A model generated the notes under the pieces. The model saw only the letters and a program-made list of their open reading frames with translations, did not search any database and was not told where the DNA came from. From positions 1 through 64,000 of the forward strand of contig NBIV01000248.1 of the NCBI GenBank assembly GCA_003194525.1: a stretch of 64,000 nt of DNA, read 5' to 3'. This document shows, piece after piece, positions 1 through 10,624 of the stretch. The DNA is from Gracilariopsis chorda (taxonomy: Eukaryota > Rhodophyta > Florideophyceae > Gracilariales > Gracilariaceae). The position numbers were made by a program, and so were the translations under genes. Every line of letters begins with the position of its first letter. Position 1 is the stretch's first letter.

Positions 1-673
1 TACGGGTGAAGACGAATCTCTGCATGACGAGTAATCCGAAGAAAAGCAACAGAAGGCAGGCTAGCTGCTTCGTCTGAGCTGCGTACGGGTCTGTTTTGTT
101 TTTCTATTGACCCACTGCTGTATCTGTGTACGACTAACATCGGCAATGGATCGCTTTAGTTTGCTGTTTCTTTTTTGGATTACGAAGTACCTTTGTACAA
201 CCTGTACACATGCTTCATAGCGTGTGTCTAACGGCAGAGTTTGTAGCGCGTGATATAAGTCAGCGTGGTCTTCCACACGCCGCCGTCAACACAGCTTAGA
301 ATGCATTTTTGTTATTGTTGTAAAGCGGGCACGCTCAACATGCCGAAAAATCGTCTTTCTCCGAAAGAACTGGACTGAATGTACTGGCCGGAGTCAGGGT
401 ACGCTCCTAGTTGCACTTCAGCTGTATGCTGGTGTCTGATCCAGATCCAGTGGAAGAAAGCTCATAGGTCGGCATGGAACGGCCCTGTTTGCACACTCAC
501 TTCACTCATCAACACACAAAATTACATTCCAATCCCTCGTTTATACAACGCACTTTCACCTCGACGCTTTACGCACCAGAACATCGTACCTTCAGCAAAC
601 GCATGAAGCATGATAGCACAGTGAAAGAAAACTTGCAGTCTTGCCTGTACTTGAAGATATTCACATCGATAGG
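1..673. other. No supported gene
   Basis: A 71-codon minus-strand reading frame (61-276) ends just inside the window. It contains a basic, helix-like stretch with motif ADVSRTQIQQWVN, but it has no recognisable family. It could be the last exon of a minus-strand gene. I see nothing else supported here. Confidence 0.3.
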
Positions 674-1354
674 CTAGTCTACATATCCAACATGAATGGC
701 CGCAGAGACCCTACCAAAATGAAACCCAATTCCCACAAATGCCGCGACAATGAAGAACGTTATATTCGGGTTGATCCCCCAGGGCGGTTTTTCGCCAGTC
801 TGACTGGCATAGGGACTAATAATGTAAAAGCGATCCGACAGCGATCTCTTCTTCTTTCTCTCCTTCTGTGTCACCAGCTTTTCTTCGTATTCCCTCGCAA
901 TGTCTTCGGGCGTTCGAGCCATATCAACGTTGAAGTCGGAGACCTTCTTGATTACTTCCCCCTCCCCACCGCTGAAAGACTCCAGCTCGATCTCAAATGT
1001 CAAGGTCGCACTGCTCAGAATGACCGGAGGCAGCGCGGCCATACGCGTAGTTGGCGCAATCGTAAACTGAGCCTTCTCCCCCTTTCGCATCGATGCAACT
1101 CCAGCTTCCCAGCCCTTGATGACCGTGTCTTTCCCGAGCACAAACTCAAATCCCCCACGTTATGAACTGTCACCAAATAAAGCTCCGTCTTCAATAGTTC
1201 CTTTGTACTGAACTTTGACAGTAGCTCCAGCGGGCATTATCTCACCTTCCCCGGTTGGCAAGACGCATTTTGTGACAGCGCCGTCTCCAGTCACATCAAC
1301 AAACTGCCCGACTGATCTGCGCGCTTTAAAGCGTGAGGCATGTTGATACGCCAA
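674..1354 (-). pseudogene. FKBP-type peptidyl-prolyl isomerase, interrupted by an in-frame stop
   Basis: FKBPs catalyse cis-trans isomerisation of prolyl bonds. The minus strand reads an FKBP amino half (VTGDGAVTK, then VKVQYKGTIEDGALF, matching the family pattern VxVHYTGxLxDGTxF) and a carboxyl half (FEFVLG, VIKGWEAGVASMRKGE, ATLTFEIELESF). The two halves are in the same frame, but a TAA at 1160-1162 separates them exactly where the family has DSSxxRG. The YAYG loop after the VIKGW motif is replaced by TTRM, and a hydrophobic segment (ITFFIVAAFVGIGF) follows the domain, suggesting a tail-anchored form. No ATG opens the first part; an upstream intron acceptor is likely. The stop and the loop change favour a pseudogene. 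A single-base assembly error or a leaky stop cannot be excluded. Confidence 0.7.
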
Positions 1355-1914
1355 TGATTCTCATTGGATGCGCACTGAATACATTGTTGTAGAAATAGAT
1401 GCGCTGCTGATGCGCGTATGATGAGTCAAAAAATACAGCGGGAAAATTGCCGCCTGCCAGATGCACATCGAAACCGGTGCCGGCGTCACAGGGACAGAAG
1501 AAATCACAGCCGTTCAAATGTGGCACGGCCAAACGTATTCTCTCTCTCTCCTCTCTCTTTACGGGTGCCTATGTCTAATTCTTACATAGCGCAGATCGTT
1601 TCTTTTCAAAAGAAGCGTTCTCTCACTAGGTAGACCAATACGTTGAATATGTTTGTCTCCGTTGGAGACCCAACCGCATATCCGTTTTGCTTCCCTGAAG
1701 TGAAGGGAAGTCAGGCACACCACGTGAAGGCGGATCGCATGTGCCCCAAACGTATTCATGGACCTAGACCCAAACTGTCCAAGTCTTTTACCAGTATGTG
1801 CCGAGAAGAAGCCATCGAACTCGTCAATGACTATGGCGCCCTTGCGCTCAACGCGACCGAGCTGCCAGTTCTGTAACATGTGATCAGCGTTATTACTGAC
1901 CTCTTGCAACGCCG
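1355..1914. other. No supported gene
   Basis: Short overlapping reading frames only, with no conserved motif. The stretch may contain the 5' exon or promoter of the FKBP gene to its left (minus strand) and the 5' part of the helical gene to its right, but I cannot place either. Confidence 0.3.
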
Positions 1915-2680
1915 GTGTGGCTTAGAGGCGAACGTGATTCGGCGCGTATGCCATGCGTTCCGACCCAACTCAAGGGAAGCATCGTTCTTGTACACGGTGT
2001 GTCGTTTTGTACCATTTTAGGAAAGAACTCTGCACAGCACTGCCTCTGTATGTCCAAACTCATCGATGTGGTCTTATGTGAAAATTTGCTCCGCATGCAC
2101 TATGACGGAAGCTTCATGGGAAAGAACGGCGTGATTCAGGAACTCCTGCAAACTCTGCGGAAGATGCTTGATCTGACAACGGACATATATTCATATTCTC
2201 ATAGACAAGTGCTTCGCGAGGTCCTCGTAGCATTGCGGTTCCTGATCAACGGGAGCCAAGCTAATCGGCTCATACTGTTGGACACCGCTGAGCTGCAGAT
2301 GGTAACAGAAGTTGTACACACGTACAAATACGACAAGTATGTGGTCGAAGCGGCTCTAGAGGTATTGGAGACACTGCGGCGACTGCTTTCAAGACAAAGA
2401 AAAACCACCCTGTTTCCTATATGAGGCTTCAAAGCGAGAGGCTGTCATGGATATCATACGATATTTCACAACAACACTCACTGAAAACAAAGGCAGAGTG
2501 TATTATGCAGAACTCACATGCTCAGTTCTTCTTCAAGTACGTTCTCTTGGGTGCTACGAAGCTATGTTAGAGACATGTCCTGGGCTCCGCCGACTTATAC
2601 CCCAAGTTATAGACCTTTGCTTTGAGAAGAAAATCTTCCTCAATGTAGTGATCTCCTTGGTAAGATATACACAGAGGTAA
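1915..2680 (+). pseudogene. Armadillo/HEAT-like helical protein, frameshifted
   Basis: Two consecutive plus-strand frames read as one alpha-helical repeat protein. The first (1915-2424) has leucine-rich helices such as VIQELLQTLRKMLDL, VLREVLVALRFLINGS and VVEAALEVLETLRRLL. The second, shifted by one base and open from about 2400, continues with KPPCFLYEASKREAVMDIIR, then LTCSVLLQVRSLGCYEAMLE and LIPQVIDLCFEKK. The spacing of paired amphipathic helices resembles armadillo or HEAT scaffolds, but I cannot name the family. The frame change near 2400 is either a one-base indel or a short intron. Coherent but broken coding frames continue downstream on the same strand to about 5.7 kb, so this may be the start of one long gene. 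Confidence 0.45.
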
Positions 2681-2899
2681 CACGCCAAGTTGCAGAACTG
2701 CTAAAAATGTATGCTTTTGCGGAAATCCGTCTTAAACTTTGGATCCATCAATCCTGCACAATCTCCTTCCCCTCTGCTGTATTTGGGTTAACCAAAACAA
2801 GATCCAGACTTCTAGAGAATGTTGGTTTCTGATCCAGTAAACTTGAAGACGGAGAACCCTTTCGATTCAAATGTTTTTACTGTGTCATCGATCTGGGGT

Positions 2900-4400
2900 C
2901 CATCATGATGATCTACTCCTGGAACAAGCAAAGCACTATATTCCGACTCGACCATGCTGTACTGGTCTTCGCATACAAAAAGAAGGAACCTTCGACGTGA
3001 CGCTGTTCTGATCGAATTAAAACTCGAAAAGCCATCAGCTTTACTAAACGTGCACTAACAGACCGGACCGTGGTTATCTTCCTTTTGCAACTGGTGGAAT
3101 CGAACGAGAACAGAAAATCAGAATCTAAGCTCATGAATCACGTTTGCCAGAGAACTTTCAGAAATGGTGTAGAGAGCTGTGTTAGTCACTCACAAAAGCA
3201 TTCCTAGGTTATTGTCTGTCACTGCATCCAGCTGAAATTACATAGAACTATTGGACAGACAAATGCTAAGTCCACTGTCATAATATTGAAGAGTGTTCAG
3301 GAGCAAATTGCTATTCTAAGTCGAGGGTTTCTCATGAAACAGAGAATTGTTCTGTTCAACAATCTGATGCCATCTGAGGATACTCCACATCTCCATGGGG
3401 ACTCAGCCAAACAAAGCCTGAAATTTGTGGAAGGGTATATGAGAGTTCCACGAGGTGAATCCTCAAACCCTCTCAAGAGCAATCAAACATGCGTGGAAGG
3501 AGGCAATAACTATTCAATGGATTCCCTTCGCGCACAACTCCTGAGCCACTACAGCCTGACTGTTCAGCTCAAAGTCCGCACACACGGGTGGGACCAGACT
3601 CCAAACCAGCCCGGATGAAAATCGGCATGCACGATTCGTGGAAGAAAAGAGTTTTGCCTGGCAAGATCGGGTGAGTAAGGATATCTCACTATACGTGGGG
3701 CAACGCTCCACGTCAAAGAGAAATCGCCGAAACCTAGGTCCTCGATCGTCAGGTCAACGCACATGGTTATCAGGAGGGCGGTGCAGAAGTTCACTGATGT
3801 GTTTGACCTGTATGTTCTTCTCACTGTGGTACTTCAAAGAGATCAACGAGACGCCTAGCGAAGGCAATAACCCAGTAAGATATCTTGCGTCGAGAATATG
3901 TCTTGAAAAGTTCTCTGGTGCTTCTAACATTACAAAAGAGCATACCAGATCAAAACCTCTTTGGATAGACCATGTCGTACAAGGGGATGAAAACCAGATT
4001 CTAATACCAGAAACGTTTGCAAGCAGGTTTTAAAAACGATATTGCACCTCTACTTGACAACCATCTTGATCGAATATGGGGAGATAATGGTCTCTTGAGA
4101 TGCCCAATTGGGGAACAAACGTTTGCAATGTTTTCTCTGAAGGAAGCAGAAAATTACCGGCCACCATACCCTTCGGCAAGCAATGCAGTCGTATGAAGCA
4201 ATTGAATCCTTCCTTTCACGAACATGAAGTTTCAGATGTGAGACAACTCCAAATTCAGGTTTCTTCAAAATCAAGCCTATCTTCGTATTCTGTGACAATA
4301 CTTATCAATCGATCTGCCGACAAGAACTCTGAAGAAAGTCCTAGGGATGCTCAAGTTCTAGGTAGCCCAAGGAACAGTCCAAATTGTGCTTTCTGACTGA
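2900..4400 (+). pseudogene. Broken coding frames of an unknown protein
   Basis: Several short plus-strand frames read like real protein but do not join without indels. Examples are LLQLVESNENRKSESKLMNH around 3090-3140 and, around 4035-4200, DIAPLLDNHLDRIWGDNG followed by CPIGEQTFAMFSLKEAENYR. I do not recognise the family. The orientation and the helical upstream neighbour suggest these are further exons or decayed segments of the same gene. Alternative: a different decayed gene. Boundaries are approximate. Confidence 0.3.
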
Positions 4401-4767
4401 TCTAAGTTGGCGTTAAAACGATACTGCAGTCGCCAAAGGCACCATTTTGAGGATGATGCAACTTCCACATCAAACTCAGAAAATGATATTAGGCTAATAA
4501 CTTTGTACGAGCTAAAGCGTCTGTACGGAGTATTGTCTCGCGCGAAAACTAGATACTGGATATTTCTCCCAGCTTTGGGACGTTCAGGAATTATCAAAGG
4601 CCACAACTGATCCAGTTCAACATTCTCGTGATCGACGAGCAGGGGATGAAGAGTCTTTTGATCCAAGTTGCAGAACGACCCTACCTCTAAATGAGAGTGA
4701 GATCACAAGCTCTTCGCTGGGTTCGGAACATCAAAAGAATCGGTTTGCAAATGCTTCTGAAACAGAT

Positions 4768-5698
4768 GTGTGGGAAGAGTTCTCGAGTTTCAACAGATCT
4801 GGTAATAAGAATTCATCAGAACGTCTAGCCCCCAGTCTTGAAGGAGATAGCCTAAAGGAACAAAAACAGAGTTTCAACACATCACAGAATATAACTACAA
4901 GCGAGGGCAACGAGAATGGCGTGGAATCTGTAATCGAACAACTGCCAGTTACGAATGAAGATCAAGACGAACCTCGGGGTGCTGATGATGGCCAGCAGGA
5001 ATCAGAACTAGAAGCTGAATCTGAAGATGATAAGGACAGCTCAACAATAAACGTTAGTTCACGGGATAAAAACGAAAGTGCGTTCTGTAAGACGTCTGCT
5101 GATGATGAAAACCTTCGAATTACTTACGAACACTCTTAAATCTATTCAGAGGACCGAGTCCATGACCCCCAGAGAAACGCTTCCAGATTCACATGCCGTT
5201 TCAGCGAGCACTCCCCATAATCGTTCTGACATAAGCACAACTTCAGAAAGATCCTCAGGCCAGAAGACTAGGGAGTCTGTTCGGACAAGTGAATCCTCTT
5301 CTGTACATGGAGCATTCACCCAAACTGCCATTGACACCCCCCAAGTCGTTGACGAAGACAGAAGTTCACAGAATGCACCAGAGACAACACCGACCCGCCC
5401 TTCCTTCTACACAAACGGACCACGCACCCAAAGCGAGGTCGGTACTTCTCAATTCGCTGACAGTGACAGAGATGCAGTCAGTTCACAAAATGTCCGAGAG
5501 ACTACGGGGGCTCATGTTGAACCTGTCTCACAGGTTGACAGTCCTCAGCTCATGGACAAAACCGGATATGCCTATGATTCACGACAAGAATCAAGTCTAC
5601 AGGAGTCCGGAAAGCCAATGCAGGGTGCATTCAATTCAGGAGCATCAAACTCGCCACGAATCAGGATGCCAGTGCAGCAATTGTCCTCCAGAATATAG
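4768..5698 (+). pseudogene. Acidic, Ser/Thr/Gln-rich disordered protein with imperfect repeats
   Basis: The first frame (4768-5139) is strongly acidic and disordered (VTNEDQDEPRGADDGQQE, ESELEAESEDDKDSS). A second frame, offset by one base (5078-5698), is Ser/Thr/Gln/Glu-rich. In it, a motif of about 30 residues recurs imperfectly three times: IDTPQVVDEDRSSQNAPETT, VGTSQFADSDRDAVSSQNV, and VDSPQLMDKTGYAYDSRQE. Such composition is typical of a disordered tail. The one-base offset near 5140 suggests an indel or a small intron. It lies in the same orientation as the helical segments upstream and could be their carboxyl tail. No function can be assigned. Confidence 0.4.
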
Positions 5699-5699
5699 A

Positions 5700-6457
5700 T
5701 ATAGGGATACTCATTTCTAAAAGCCCGTTTTGCTGACCACAAGAAGAAGTCTCAAATGGTTATGTACAAAGCCAGAAATCCAAAATTCAGAACACAAGAG
5801 AGCCATGAAGCCACCTAACGAATACCGGTTTGTTCAAACTGGTCAATCTTACGCAGCGGTGAAAAATGCACGCAACTGAGAAGTTGTTGTAACACCCCTT
5901 TGTGTGAAATCATTTTGCGGTTGGGTGAGTACCGCATTGGCGGATCACGCTCGGACTACCAATGAGCCCAAAAGATCATGCGTTCCATCAGTCGCAGTGT
6001 GCCGTCCTTCCGTCAAGGAAGGCGACATGGATCAGCCCCTGAGACTGCTTCCGGGAGCTCATACTTCGGATCAGAGTTCTGCTTTGGCGAACCAACATAG
6101 GCGTCCTAATCAGCGCACATAAGGCACATAACGAACATCAACAGCATCAATACACAACTTGTGCTGTGTGATATTCTGTGTCAAACCCAATATGAAGTAT
6201 TCCGTGTCGTTTGAAAGTGAAAGCCAGCAGAGCCCCCGCCCTCTCGATGCGAGCAGGCGCTTCCCAAGTCGTATACTCTTAATCACAAGGACAATGACAT
6301 AAATCAGGGCTTAAGCAGTTCCTTGAGATGCAACAGTGAGCATGTGTATGGCTCTATACTCGCTGGTCACTATCATTGCTCTGTGTAATTTGAAAGAGCG
6401 AAGGAGGCCATGTCTTTGAAATGTTTCTGCTATACTTCTGCAATTTCCAAAAGCAAT
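5700..6457. other. No supported gene
   Basis: Only short, unremarkable reading frames and no repeats that I can see. It separates the end of the plus-strand helical/acidic gene from the 3' end of the minus-strand ALG2 copy. Confidence 0.4.
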
Positions 6458-7744
6458 TTAATGCAGTGCTGTACCTAAGACCTCCCTCGAAAAGTATTGC
6501 TCAACTCTTCGACAGTCTTCTGCACCCATTTCAATACTCTTCTGAGGATCACGGACTAATTCCAACACAGCGCGTCCAAACTCCTCTGCAGAGTCTTTGC
6601 ACAATAATCCAGACTTAAGATGATCCACGGTCTCCAGCGGAGCCCCAGAGTTAACTGCGATAATTGGAACTCACGCTCCATAGCCTCCAAGGGCAAAATT
6701 CCAAAATGTTCACTGGTAGGTGTGTAAAGAACAACAAGAGGTTCGCGAAACAAGGAACGCCGACGCTCATCCGAGATGTTCTTTAGCATCGTGACGCGGT
6801 CTTGCAAGTTTGTGAAGATTGAAAAAGTCGCGAAATCTCTTCAAAGTAGTTGACAGTTTCGGCAGGTCTGGTGTCATGCCCGCCAGCTATGACGGGTCTA
6901 ACTTTAGCATCATGTTGTGCTCGTAGGTACGCCAATGTTTCAACTGCAAGTAATACGTTCTTCTTTCTCCCATATCGACTAAGAGAAAGCAGCGGATTGG
7001 AGGGATTGCGACCTGTTACGGGGCGTTTGGCAAAGACAGGCATGGATAGATGAGACGGGGCTCGCTTAGATGTGGGAAGGTGCTTGTAAAAGGCGTTAGA
7101 TTTGAGGCGTGAACTGCATGCCACACGAATGGCAAGCCTAAGTGAGAAGACCTCTAAGGCATCAACTAAAGTTCGGTATATCCGCTTCAACCAGGACTGT
7201 TGTGAATATGGAGAGAGGCTTCGTGCTAGCAGCTTATCTGGATAGTGCCAATAGAATAATGATTTGGATCAAAACAAGGCAAGAACAAGAATTGGCAAGG
7301 ATAAGATGTCTACCACGGCAAAATCAAAGCGGCAGAACAGGCGTGCGTATAAATCAAGAATAGTGCTTCGAAGGGGAGCAAGAGCGGCCTGCACACGAAC
7401 AACAAAGTGGTTAGGAAAACAGTTGATAACGAGCTGGCGGAGAGACGGAGATATGGGGCTCAGGGATTGAAGAAGCGTACCTGGAAGGGTCCCAAAAGTG
7501 AGCGCGGTGTAGTTGGAGAGATGCATTCTACTCCGGCTCGGGGCGAAAGACGGGCGACATCATCAAAACCGCGGGAGGGGTCGAAATATTGGGTGAGAAT
7601 GGTTGTATGATGGCCCTTGTCTTGGAGCGAAATAGCAGCATCGATGATGAAACGCTCGGCACCTTCAATGCCGAGATCAGGGTGGATGAAGATGACGTGC
7701 ATGACGGACATAGGCTGGCTGCTGAAACATACAAAGCGGTGCAT
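6458..7744 (-). pseudogene. ALG2: ALG2-type mannosyltransferase, multiply frameshifted
   Basis: ALG2 adds the second and third mannoses to the dolichol-linked N-glycan precursor on the cytosolic face of the ER. From an ATG at 7744 the minus strand reads MSVMHVIFIHPDLGIEGAER and YFDPSRGFDD, matching the ALG2 start. It then changes frame (7526-7269, ending in VVDILSLPILVLALF), meets an in-frame TGA, and continues as FYWHYPDKLL and WLKRIYRTLVDALE. Further on come LSLSRYGRKKNVLLAVETL and PVIAGGHDTRPAETVNYFEE. It shifts near 6805 to QDRVTMLKNISDERRRSLF and VVLYTPTSEHFGILPLEAM, and shifts again near 6670 to PIIAVNSGAPLETVDHLKSG, ending at 6458. Nearly the whole family length is present, with at least three frameshifts and one stop. 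ALG2 is normally a single-copy essential gene, so this is either a decayed second copy or the sequence contains indel errors. Confidence 0.85.
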
Positions 7745-8207
7745 GAGAGGACGTGACTAGTTGGGTGATCAGAAGTGGATCGAAACTTTGCTGTACGAAT
7801 ATCGATTGTTATACCCTGGATGCCAACCGTGATAGGGTATCTGACGTGAGGGTATACTCGAAATGGTGAGACGAAACCAGATGGTGCGCAAAAAAGTTGC
7901 GTCACGGCTCGATGTGCAAGAGAAAGCGAGCTCCGTACATAAGCGGTGTACAAACATTTACGACAATGGCTATCCTCAAGGTTACAATACTTTTCCAGCA
8001 GCTGTATAATCGATCACTGAGCGGCCATTGGTAGTATCACCGCCCTACGGAGACTACAGCCGGGGACTCTTGGCAATCAGACAAGCACTTCATGACCAAA
8101 ATCAAGTGCAGATTGGGCTCACGGGGTCCTCATAAATCATACAAACGGTATTTCCAAAACAAGTTAACTTATACAAAGAACAACAAGCGCCTTGACGGTA
8201 TGCATGA

Positions 8208-8675
8208 TCACACCTCAACCGAGATCTTGCTGTGTTCATGTCTCTGTATGACGGGGATGCGAAGCGCAGGCACGCCGTCTCGATACTCGCTGACAGAGAT
8301 GTTGGGAATATCAGCATCATGCCCCAACCTGAGCTCCAGATCGTATTTGACCATGTCACGTTACTCTTCCTCCGTTCTGACGACGGTTTACTTCGATGTT
8401 GATGTTCTTTTCGACGCCGGGTATTTCGACGTACAAATCACCCTCCATCTTGTCTGACTCAAAGTAGTAGTTGGGCTCTACAAACGGAGTGGAAGCCTCC
8501 TTTTCCTTCCCCACAGCGCGCCCGCGCCATAGGTGATGTCCGTGGCCGTGATGGCCATGATGGCCATGTCCATGGCCCCAGAAAAGAGACAGCGGAGCAG
8601 CTAGAGTGCGTGCGATGTTTGGGAATATGAGAACGTTAAGCAGCGAAGGTGATGAAGGAAGCGTGATAGGGATGG
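8208..8675 (-). pseudogene. Small heat-shock protein (HSP20) with His/Gly-rich start, frameshifted
   Basis: HSP20 proteins are ATP-independent holdase chaperones built on an alpha-crystallin domain. The minus strand reads a hydrophobic stretch (VLIFPNIARTLAAPLSLFW), a histidine/glycine run (GHGHGHHGHHGHGHH), then NYYFESDKMEGDLYVEIPGV and EKNINIEV, which is the crystallin-domain opening. The frame stops at 8356. In the neighbouring frame the domain end follows: ISVSEYRDGVPALRIPVIQ, with the family's carboxyl I-x-V-type motif, ending at 8208. The hydrophobic start could be a signal sequence and the histidine run could bind metal. Part of the domain core between the two frames is poorly preserved. 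It is divergently arranged with a second HSP20 copy about 0.7 kb away. Confidence 0.6.
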
Positions 8676-9307
8676 ATTTAATGGCGGGTGCATGAGAACG
8701 GTAGGCACGGGTTGTGAAATGAGGAAGGTTTCAAGCGGTGCGGTGCGGACAGCTGACGCATGTACGCTTCGTTGGAGCGCATGATACACCACGACGTCAA
8801 TGATCAATTCAGCGGTTGCACATGAAGTGCAGAGCGCCGCCGGGCCGCTGGCGGGGACGGAATGGAAGGCTCCGTCACCGCATGCGCGCAACTTAGGAGA
8901 TGCGCTCAGATTTTTCTTTGGTTCGGTTGCAGTCAGGTGGAACCAATCGCGGACGGCCGAGTGGAGAGCGCTCATGTCTGTTTGAACTGGTAAAAATTTG
9001 GAAAGCACCGAGAATGATCGCGTGCCCCTCCAGCACTCGAGCCCCTTATTGCCGGCTTGTACCGAGGTCTGGGTGCCTCTCGATCTTGCTCGCCAACCTT
9101 TCTGTGCCTCTCTGACTCTGACCCCCTTTCTCACTTGCACAATGCTATCATCATGTCTCCCTCCCTTCCGCTCACAGCATCTATGAGAGCGCTGCCTCTC
9201 TCACTGCCTCCTGTCTTGTCTCACCCTCTCTCATCTCATCCTCCCTCCACTCACCTTTTTACACAATTCAATTCTTTTGAAGCTCACTGTTATCAAATCA
9301 ATTTATA

Positions 9308-9790
9308 ATGCCCGTATTCTGCGCATCCCGCTTCGCCCCGTACACTTTCTTCGTCGAGACCAAGAATTCCGCCAAGTCCCGTAACGCGGCTACCCACACT
9401 TATGAGTATCGTGCCGCCAAATACTCACGACAAACTATCGAGTCCGAAACATTTCTGCAAGTCAATCTCCCCCGCATGAATAAGAGCAATGTATCCGTCG
9501 AATTACATGGACACCGGATGACAGTCACTGGAAAGAAATACCGACCCACTGTTTCCACCTCCGAAAAGTTCCAACCAACCGGACCGCAGAGCCCCATCAA
9601 GAAGGCCAAGACGGACGGACCGCAACAACCACACAGAGCCGCCGTCGAGGGAACAGGCCAAACACGAAGGCGAGCCTGTCGTTGTGTATGAGCGAACTTT
9701 TGTTCTTGCGCGCAACATGAATAGGGACGCTGAGGGCTCCAGACTTTGCGAACGGATGTCAATACTCCGGCGTGGAACCTTCCCTATGCA
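9308..9790 (+). pseudogene. Second small heat-shock protein (HSP20-like), frameshifted
   Basis: An ATG at 9308 opens a frame with the crystallin-domain pattern FLQVNLPRMNKSNVSVEL followed by HGHRMTVTGKKYRP, the equivalent of VDLPGVxKEDIxVEV...LxVxGE. A basic insertion rich in Pro and Lys follows. The frame closes at 9691, while the neighbouring frame carries the expected continuation EGEPVVVYERTFVLARNMN (family: YERxFxLPxxVD). The last beta strands after about 9750 are not convincing. It is a decayed or mis-sequenced HSP20, divergent from the copy at 8208-8675. The shared intergenic region is C/T-rich (9080-9260), with no perfect heat-shock element that I can point to. Confidence 0.55.
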
Positions 9791-9799
9791 AACTCGAAG

Positions 9800-10620
9800 C
9801 AGTCGTTGCACAGCAACACAAAACCCCAAACCCGCAAAGTGACCGCAATAACCGATTCCGGCGGCTCCATCTGGTCCAAAGAGGGGAGGGCTGCACACGT
9901 ATACGCAGACAGCAGAGAAAATGAAGCTCGTCTCATGACCCTCAAGTCAGACGTTCTTACACGGTAATAGCTGTGGACTTCTTCCACACCACCTATTCGT
10001 CAATCAATGTCAGTGTTTGGGGTTACAGCCGAAATGGGTACCAAAAGCACTGCAGCTGACAGAATCCGCCACTTCAAGTTCGTTCTCTACGCCAGACATT
10101 GAAATGGAGAAAACGGAGTAGGGTTACAACATAAGGAGGTGAGGTCTGACATAGCCATTGCTAGACTACCCTGTCAGTTGGAACTTCGAGGCGACTTTAC
10201 AATGATACAGGGCAAAAGATCGTGACGCAGCTTCGGCGCTTGAAGCACGTATCTTTCTTCCTTTCTGCTCGTCTCAACCGTATAATCCACTGCTAGTTCT
10301 CCAAGCGAGAGCACCGTGAAGAACAACAATTCTGTTTTCTCTTCATAATTCACTCCCCACAGTTCTTCGTGATTACCAAGCACATTTTATCCCAACCACG
10401 GTTGCAGCAACTCCGTTTTTTCTGTTGTTTCTACTCCCCTTAATCTTCATTGATCCTGCTGATGCTACAGCAACCCCAGAACGATGCAATGGCACTCTCT
10501 CGGCCCTACTCGCAGAAACCACGACAGGAAAGGTATTCAGTTGGTTGGGCGACTGCTATCGCCTGGTACCCACAAACAAAGTCAGTTGAAGAATGGCTCT
10601 TATTGAAATCCACTAGGATC
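9800..10620. other. Intergenic stretch, possible left flank of the CACTA element
   Basis: No supported gene. The string GTGTTTGGGGTT at 10012 has a near match ATGTTTGGGGTT at 15352, on the other side of the Tnp2 unit and in the same orientation. It does not behave as a terminal inverted repeat, so I cannot set the element boundary from it. Confidence 0.3.
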
Positions 10621-10624
10621 ACCT

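Noticed and set aside
5289-5720. 143-codon frame overlapping the Ser/Thr-rich repeats
   Set aside because: It is the shifted reading of the imperfect repeats at 5078-5698; the repeat periodicity at protein level is clearer in the other frame.
8601-9140. 179-codon minus-strand frame as a separate gene
   Set aside because: It runs over the HSP20 leader in another frame and its text has no conserved pattern. The short start MSALHSAVRDWFHLT could be an upstream HSP20 exon, but I cannot link it.
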